Origin: an uncultured bacterium
GTDB lineage: Bacteria; Chloroflexota; Anaerolineae; J036; Brachytrichaceae
DNA: 32,294 nucleotides
Assembly (NCBI GenBank): GCA_903921365.1
Contig: CAIXPS010000568.1
Coordinates: 1 to 32,294 of the forward strand
Direction of reading: 5' to 3'
Shown here: positions 24,901 to 32,294 of the stretch, piece after piece
Layout: each line of letters begins with the position of its first letter
Position numbering within the stretch: the stretch's first letter is position 1
Notes under the pieces: generated by a model
The model's database searches: none
Told to the model about the DNA's origin: nothing
What the model saw: only the letters and a program-made list of their open reading frames with translations
Translations under genes and position numbers: made by a program

Positions 24901-27900
24901 AGCAGGAGGATGATCCGGAATGGCTAAGTGTATTGGAATATTGACATCGGGCGGTGACAGCCCTGGGCTGAATGCGGCGATTCGCGGTGTAGGTAAAGCG
25001 GCGCTCAAGTACTACGGGATGCAGGTCATCGGTTTTCGCGATGGTTTTCGCGGTTTTATGGAAAACCGCACTATGGAACTGGACAGCGGCACCCTCTCCG
25101 GGATTTTGACCGTGGGCGGCACCATTCTGGGCACCAGCCGCGACAAGCCGCATCGCATGCCGGTCGGCGGGAAGTTGATGGACATGACGGATGTGATGGT
25201 GGAAAACTATCACCAGCACAACCTCGATGTGCTCGTCTGTCTGGGCGGCGGCGGCACGGCAAAGAATGCCTATCGCCTGATGCAGAAGGGCATTAACGTC
25301 ATGACCCTGCCAAAGACGATAGATAATGATGTAGTCAAGACCGATTACACCTTCGGCTTCGATACCGCACTCGGTGTTGCAACCGAGGCGATTGACCGGC
25401 TGCACAGCACGGCGCACAGCCATCACCGCATTGTCGTCGTCGAGATCATGGGCAATCGAGTAGGCTGGCTGGCGCTCGGCGCAGGCATTGCCGGCGGCGC
25501 GGACGTTATTCTGATACCCGAGATACCCTATGACGTGGAACTGGTGGCGAAAGCAATCCGCGGGCGCAGTGCGAGCGGGAAACGCTTCAGCATCGTCGCA
25601 GTGGCCGAAGGCGCTGTCTCACGGCAGGAAGCTGCTGCGCGCGCAGAGGCACAGGAACGGATCAACAAGGCCAAGAATAAGAACGCGCAGGCCAAAGCCG
25701 AAGCAGAACTGGGGCAGCTTGAACTGGCGCATGCCGGCAACACCCTGCGCCTGGCAGCGCAGCTCGAACAACTCACCGGCCTCGAATCGCGCGTGACGAT
25801 TCTGGGATACCTGCAGCGCGGCGGCACACCCTCTGCCGCCGACCGTCTGCTGGCAACCCGTCTTGGCACCGCATGCGCCGACCTGATCAACGAAGGACAT
25901 TATGGCGTGATGGTTGCAGCCAGGGGCGATACGACCAAGCCCGTGCCACTCGAAGAAGTGGCCGGCCAGTTAAAATACGTCCCGCCAGACCATCCGTGGG
26001 TCGGCTCCGCGCGGCGCGTGGGCACCAACCTCGGAGATTGACCTGTAACGCACATCGCATATCAAAAATGAACGCAACTCTACTGGGATTTCGCTGTGCG
26101 CAGTGTGGGCAGACTTTTGCGCCAGATGAGGCGCAATATACCTGCCCGCGCGATGGAAGCAATCTCGACGCCTGTTACGACTACGCGGCCATCGCGCGCG
26201 CCGTCGATCCGCGCGCCATCGCGGCTACACCGGATCGCTCGGCCTGGCATTATGGCGTCCTGCTGCCCACTACCGTTCCCGGCCATGGGCTTTTACCGCC
26301 GACGCCGCTCACGTCGTTCGGGTGGTCGCCGTTGTATCGCGCGCCACGGCTGGAGGGCAGCATGGGCGTGCGCGCCATCTGGCTCAAGGATGACACGCGC
26401 CTGCCGAGCAGTTCCTTCAAGGATCGCGCCAGTTCGATGGTGATCGCGCGGGCGCTGGAAACAGGCGTGACGACGATCTGCGCGGCCTCGACCGGCAACG
26501 CGGCTTCGTCGCTGGTAACTCTATGCGCAGGCACCGGCATCCGCACAGTGATCTTCGTCCCGCAAAGCACGCCGGAAGGCAAGCTGGCGCAAATCCTGAT
26601 CCACGGCGCAAGCGTATACGCGGTGGAAGGCAGTTACGACGACGCATTCGAACTGGCTGTGCAGGCCAGCCAGACATTCGGCTGGTACAACCGCAACACG
26701 GGAGTCAACCCCTACACCCGCGAGGGGAAGAAGACGGCTGCGTTTGAGATCGCGGAGGAGCTGGGGAGGAAGGGAGAGGGGGAGTTTCGCACCTCTTCAC
26801 CTCTTCACCTCTTCACCCCCTCTCCTTTCCGCGCTCCCGATGTGGTGGTGGCGCCGGTGGGAGATGGGAATATCATCAGCGGGCTGCATAAGGGCTTTAA
26901 GGACTTGCTTGCATTGGGCTGGATCGAGAAGATGCCGCGCTTCATTGGCGTCACAGCCACGCTCGCGCCGGCGTTGTATCGCGCCTGGCAGTCGGGGACG
27001 GAGCACATCGAGACGATGCCATCGAGCACCATAGCGAGCGGCATCAGCGTCGACCTTCCGCGCGATGGGATCATGGCGTTGCGCGCTATACGCGAAACCG
27101 GCGGGGTCTTCGTCGAGGCGACGGATGAGGAAATGCTCGACGCGATGGGCGTGCTGGCGCGTGATGCGGCGGTGTTTGTTGAGCCAGCCTGCGCAGCGGT
27201 CTATGTCGGATTGCGCAAGGCACTGCAGTTGGGCGCTATCCAGGGCGACGACGAAGTCGTCCTGCAGCTTACAGGCAGCGGGCTGAAAGATGTCAAGTCC
27301 GCCCTGGCTGCGACCGCTGGGCGGATTCATCGGATACAGGGAAGATTGGGAGAGATTAGAGATTAGAGATTGGAGCCATGGCTAAAGACCTTACAATTAA
27401 GATTGTGGCGCACAACCGGCGCGCGTCATTTGAGTATGAGTTGGGCACGCGCTATGAGGCGGGACTCGTGCTGACGGGCGGTGAGATCAAATCGATCCGC
27501 GCCGGGCATGTAGATCTGCGCGACGCGTATATATACATTCGTAGCGGCGAGGCCTGGCTGCAGCAGGCACACATCGGATCGTACGCAATGGCGACTGGCT
27601 TCAGCGCCGGGGTGGAAGAAAAGCGCGAGCGCAAACTGCTACTGCACAAGAAGGAAATCGCCGAGATTCTGCGCGGCACCGAACGGCAGGGTTTCACCAC
27701 TGTCGCCACTAAGCTGTACCTGAAGAAAGGGCTCGCTAAAGTAGAGATCGCGCTGGCGAAAGGCAAGAAAATGTACGACAAACGCGAGTCGGTCGCCAAA
27801 CGCGACGCCCAGCGCGATATCGACCGGGCGCTGCGCGAGCGCTAAAAGCGCTTCAGCGAAACTTGATTTTCAATTAACAGCTTCTTACTATACTGCATCC

Positions 27901-30900
27901 TTCAGCCGGTTTTCGCGAGCTTGAGGCAGCGGCTTGAAGTTAAGATTTAAGGAGTTGGGATATGAGTAACATGATTACGGTCGCGGCGGCGCAGTTTGAT
28001 CCACATCTGGGTGATGCGGCCTATAACGTTGGGCGGATGCAAGGGATGCTGGCTGAGGCAGCGCGCGCGGGCGCCGGGCTGGTGGTGTTCCCCGAGTGCG
28101 CCATCACCGGGTACAACTTCGCGCGCATCGAGGACGCGCGCGCCGCGTCTGAAGCGGTCGATGGGCCTTCGATCTGCGCATTGGCGCAGGCGTGTAGTGA
28201 TCTGAAGGTGCACGTTATCGTCGGCACGCTGCGGCCGGATGCCAGCGGCGCCGTGTACAACACGGCCGTCTTGCTCGGCCCTGGCGGCGTCATCGGCGTG
28301 TACGATAAAGCGCACCTGCCCTTTTGCGGGGCGGATAAGTTCACCGCTCGCGGTGACACGGGGTTCAGGGTTTTCGACACGGCGCTGGGGCGGATCGGGA
28401 TGTTGATCTGCTACGACCTGCGCTTCCCCGAGGCGGCGCGGACGCTTGCACTGCGCGGCGCGGATATCATCGCGCTGCCCACCAACTGGCCGAACGGCGC
28501 GGACACTGCGCCTGAGTACATGGTGCGGGCGCGGGCGTTTGAGAATCGCGTGTTCGTCGTTGCCTGCAACCGCATCGGCGAGGAGCGCGGCGCGTGTTAC
28601 ATCGGGCGCAGTTGCATCGCCGGGCCCGATGGCCGGCGGCTGGCCGATGCCAGCGCACAGGGTGAGGAGATTATTTACACCACGATTGACGTAGCCGATG
28701 CGCGCCGCAAACGGTTGATCGTCACGCCCGGCGAGTTCGAGATGGATTTCATCAACGATCGCCGCCCCGACCTGTACGGATGACCCAAAACCGCCGGGCA
28801 TGGCGCATACATGATGCATAATTGGCGTATGAAACTGGCGCCTTCAATATATACAGCGGATTTCGGGCGATTGGCTGAACAAATCGGTGATGCAGAACGC
28901 GCCGGGGTGGATGTCATTCACCTCGACGTGATGGACGGCAACTTCGTCCCGAACATCACCTTTGGGCCGATGGTGTGCGCGGCCGTCGCGCGCAGCACCT
29001 CGCTGCCGTGCGAGGCGCACCTGATGATCAACGGCCCGGAGCGTTATTTCCACGACTATAAGGATGCCGGCGTCTCGCGCATCATTGTGCATGTGGAGAC
29101 CTGCCCGCATCTGTATTCGACGATCCAGCAGTTGCGCCAGTTGGGGTTGGAGGTGGGGATTACGCTCAATCCCCTCACGCCAATCGAGGCGATCAAGCCG
29201 GCGCTATCGCTGGTCGATCTGGTGTTGATCATGTCGGTGGAGCCGGGTTACGGCGGTCAGAAGTACATCCCATTGTCCCGGCAGCGCATCGCCACGGTGC
29301 GGGGCTGGCTGGACGAGATTGACTCACCTGCGGAACTGGAGGTCGACGGGGGTGTGAACCTGAGCACGATCTGCGAAGTGCGCGATGCCGGCGCCTCCAT
29401 CGTCGTCGTCGGTTCGGCGGTGTTCAACGACAAGTATAGTGTGGCCGATAGCGTCAGGATGCTGCAGACATCGTTGCAGGAGTGCCAGACCGAAGATGAG
29501 CTTTCTGTCTGACACCGACGTGAAGATGGCGGCGAAGCAGATCGAACTGCTGCGCGCGGCGGGGCCGGCGAGGCGCGCGGCTATCGCCGCAGCGATGACC
29601 AACGCAGTCATTCGGACATCGCGCCGCGCGATCCAGCGCATGCATCCAGACTGGAGTGAGTTAGAGGTTAACCTGTTCTGGGTTGAGGTGCATTACGGCA
29701 GGGGTCTCGCTGATCGCGTCCGCGCGTATCTGGCGAATCGGGTGAAGTAATGGACACTCCCATTTATCATGATGCGCTTGCTCCGTTGATTGAGGCGTTT
29801 CAACATCTCGGTATTGCGTATCATCTCGGCGGCTCATTAGCCAGCGTCTCACACGGCATCGCTCGTTCCACGCTTGATGCAGATGTCGTTGCTGATCTGG
29901 GCCTTAATCACATTGACGGATTCGTGGAATGGTTAAAGAGCGATTACTACATTGACGCCGACATGATCGAGGACGCAGTAACAACGGGATCGTCATTTAA
30001 TATCATTCATCTTCCGACGATGTTCAAGGTTGACGTGTTCATCCTTAAGAACACACCGTTCGATCGGCAAGCATTTCTCCGCGCAGACTTGCGACCATTA
30101 GATAGCGAGATTGACTCGCCGCTCTATTTTGTCGAGTCGGCGGAAGACGTTATCCTGAACAAGCTGCGCTGGTATCGCCTGGGCGGCGAGGTATCTGAAC
30201 GTCAGTGGGATGATGTGCTGGGCGTGCTGCGGGTGCAGTCAGATGCGCTCGACATGAACTATTTGCGCCATTGGGCCGGCGCGCTTGGCATGACTGACCT
30301 GCTCGATAGCGTATTACAAAAGCGATAACCTGTGCCATTACCCTTGCGAAGGGTCTTGGGCAGGGGATGATCCATGGCGTTCAACCTTCGCAAGGCTTGT
30401 AGTGCGCAGCTCAGTTGAGCAGGTGATGGCGGCGGGCGATGTGGATGGCTTCGACCCGCCCATCCGCGCCCAGCTTGGAAAGCACATTGCCGACGTGGAA
30501 CGTGGCGGTGCGCTCGGATATTCCCAGGCGCGCGGCGATTTCCTTGTTGCGCAGTCCGGCGGCCATCAGGCGCAACACCTCTTCCTCGCGCAAGGTGAGC
30601 GGCGAGATCGACAGCAGCTCCTCCGAACGCGCGCGGTCGTGGATCGCGTCGCCGTCAGGGCTGGCGCCGGCTGCCCCCAAATCCTCCGAACTCTCACCGC
30701 TGACCGCCTGCAATGCCGAGTCGATCAAGCGCTGAGCGATCCCAAGCTCGCGGGCAGCCGGCGAGTCGGGGTCGAGAAAACCAACTGCGCGACGCGCGCG
30801 ATCCAATGCGCTGCGCAGAATGTCGCTCACGGCCTCACGGGTGACGTCGTCCATGCCTTTAAGTGTATAGCGAGACTAAGTTGGTTGTCATATGTTCCTT

Positions 30901-32294
30901 CGACGTTGTTCCGACGGCACGCCAGGCGGCACTGCCGTCGCGTCCGCCGCAGCCGCAGTGCAACTGCGGCTGGAACACTGTGCGGGTGAAAAGAACTTAA
31001 GATGATCTACTTAGACCTCAGGCTTGGGGGTCTGCACCGGCTTGGCCGCCTCAGCTTGCTGTCCCTCAGCCAACGGGCGCTTGAACACGTGGAACGAGGC
31101 GCCCATCGGCTGCAACTGGATGCCCACCAGTTCCCAGCCCTCGGCGCCGAGTGCGTTCAGGTAACGGCGCCCGAACGCCGTCATGCGCTCGCCGTCCTTG
31201 ATCAGCGTCTCCTCGCCCTCGACCGACACGCGCCCGCGAAAGTCCACATACGCCACTTTGTACTCATATTTTTGATTTGCCATTTTCTGTTTCCTTGACC
31301 TCTGCAGGTCTAATGGGAATGAGGATACGCGCACGCGACCACAGGCGCACTGCCCAAATGTACAGGTGGGGGTGCAGGTTTCAGACAGTGAAGAGAGATT
31401 AGAGATTGGAGATTCAGCACCAATCTCAAGTCTCCAATCTCCAATCTCCTCTTCTTTTGTCGTTGTAGTGTCATAATAGGCGCTAATCAACGGCAACAGG
31501 TAATCACAGAGACGACAACCATGCTGAAAATCAATCAAGTTCTGCAAAGAGGATATCAAATCACCAGGTTGCTGGGGCGGGGCGGCATGGGCGCCGTATA
31601 CGAAGCGCGGCATATCGAACTTGACGTGGTCTGCGTCGTCAAGGAAATGCTGCCGCCTGATGAGCCGGAACAGGGTGATGCGCTGGCGAAACAATTCAAG
31701 CGCGAAGCTAAAATTCTGGCTGGCCTCAGGCACCCCAACCTCCCGCATGTATCGGATTACTTCACTGAAAACGGCAATTACTATCTGGTGATGGACTTGA
31801 TCGACGGGCAGGGCCTGGATAAGCTGATCGGGCCAACCGGGCTGCCGGAAGCGACGGTGCTGAAGTACGCCGATCAGTTGCTGGAGGTGCTGGCGTATGT
31901 GCATGCGCAGGGTGCGTTGCATCGCGACATCAAGCCGGCGAATATCATCGTGCGGCCGGATGGTCGCTGCGTGTTGGTTGACTTCGGGCTGGCCAAAGTC
32001 GAGGGCGGCATGGTGACGAATGTCAGCATGCGCGGGCTGACGCCGCATTATGCGCCGCCTGAGCAGTACAACGGCGGGACTGACGCGCGCAGTGATCTGT
32101 ACTCACTCGCGGCCACGTTGTATCAGGCGTTGAGCGCACAGCTGCCATCGAGTGTGACGGATCAGTTTGCGGGTCAGCCGTTACTCTCCTTGCACCAGTT
32201 GCGCCCGGATGTCAGCCAGAATACGGTGGGCGTGATCGAGAAGACGCTGCAACTGGATCGCGCGAAGCGCTGTCAGAGCGCCGGGGAAATGCGC

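Overview
The window reads as a moderately GC-rich bacterial chromosome segment, most likely a Chloroflexota (Anaerolineae-like) genome or metagenome bin. This rests on several signs: an extracytoplasmic solute-binding lipoprotein with a long Ala/Pro/Thr/Lys linker, gingipain-type C25 peptidase next to a sortase, F420/luciferase-like oxidoreductases, a standalone LuxR-type regulator, a PknB-type kinase, and short interspersed AGAGATT-type repeats. No tRNA, rRNA, CRISPR array or insertion sequence was seen. The taxonomic call is inference.

Layout. (1) 1-1658: 3' end of a C25-type peptidase and a sortase (+). (2) 1659-1982: a gene-poor spacer holding a relic of an FtsX-type permease and two dyads. 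(3) 1983-6691 (-): a two-gene MacB/FtsX-type ABC export system with a 1313-residue duplicated permease, coupled by an ATGA overlap. (4) 6692-6886: spacer with a promoter/operator-like dyad and a long polypurine/polypyrimidine tract. (5) 6887-12785 (-): an operon running solute-binding protein, DppB-like, DppC-like, M24 peptidase, LLM oxidoreductase; it lacks the ATPases. (6) 13021-14451 (+): the divergent RidA-like and second LLM pair.

(7) 14453-24719: a carbon-catabolic region with a GH109-like NAD-dependent glycosidase, two PhyH-type Fe(II)/2-oxoglutarate dioxygenases, two large (alpha/alpha)6-barrel glycosidase-like proteins, a glutathione-independent formaldehyde dehydrogenase (fdhA) and a DapA-family aldolase. 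A 5' relic of an enolase-superfamily (MR/MLE) gene lies between the second dioxygenase and the aldolase. A working idea is intracellular breakdown of imported (possibly methylated) glycosides: glycosidases release sugars, a dioxygenase may demethylate, and FdhA removes the formaldehyde. That is inference only.

(8) 24920-30328 (+): housekeeping and small genes: a phosphofructokinase with mixed ATP/PPi-type signatures, threonine synthase with an in-frame low-complexity hairpin insertion, smpB, a nitrilase-family hydrolase, ribulose-phosphate epimerase, and an overlapping pair of an 84-residue helical protein and a minimal nucleotidyltransferase that looks like a two-gene toxin-antitoxin-like module. 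(9) 30411-32294: a LuxR-type regulator (-), a DUF4177-type protein (-) and a divergent Ser/Thr kinase (+) cut by the window edge.

The most interesting items are the 84-residue/nucleotidyltransferase pair, the repeat insertion inside thrC and the same kind of repeat supplying the thrC stop and smpB ribosome site, the gene relics, the ambiguous phosphofructokinase, the dioxygenase-glycosidase-FdhA cluster, and the YLPILMRN tail on the peptidase next to a sortase.
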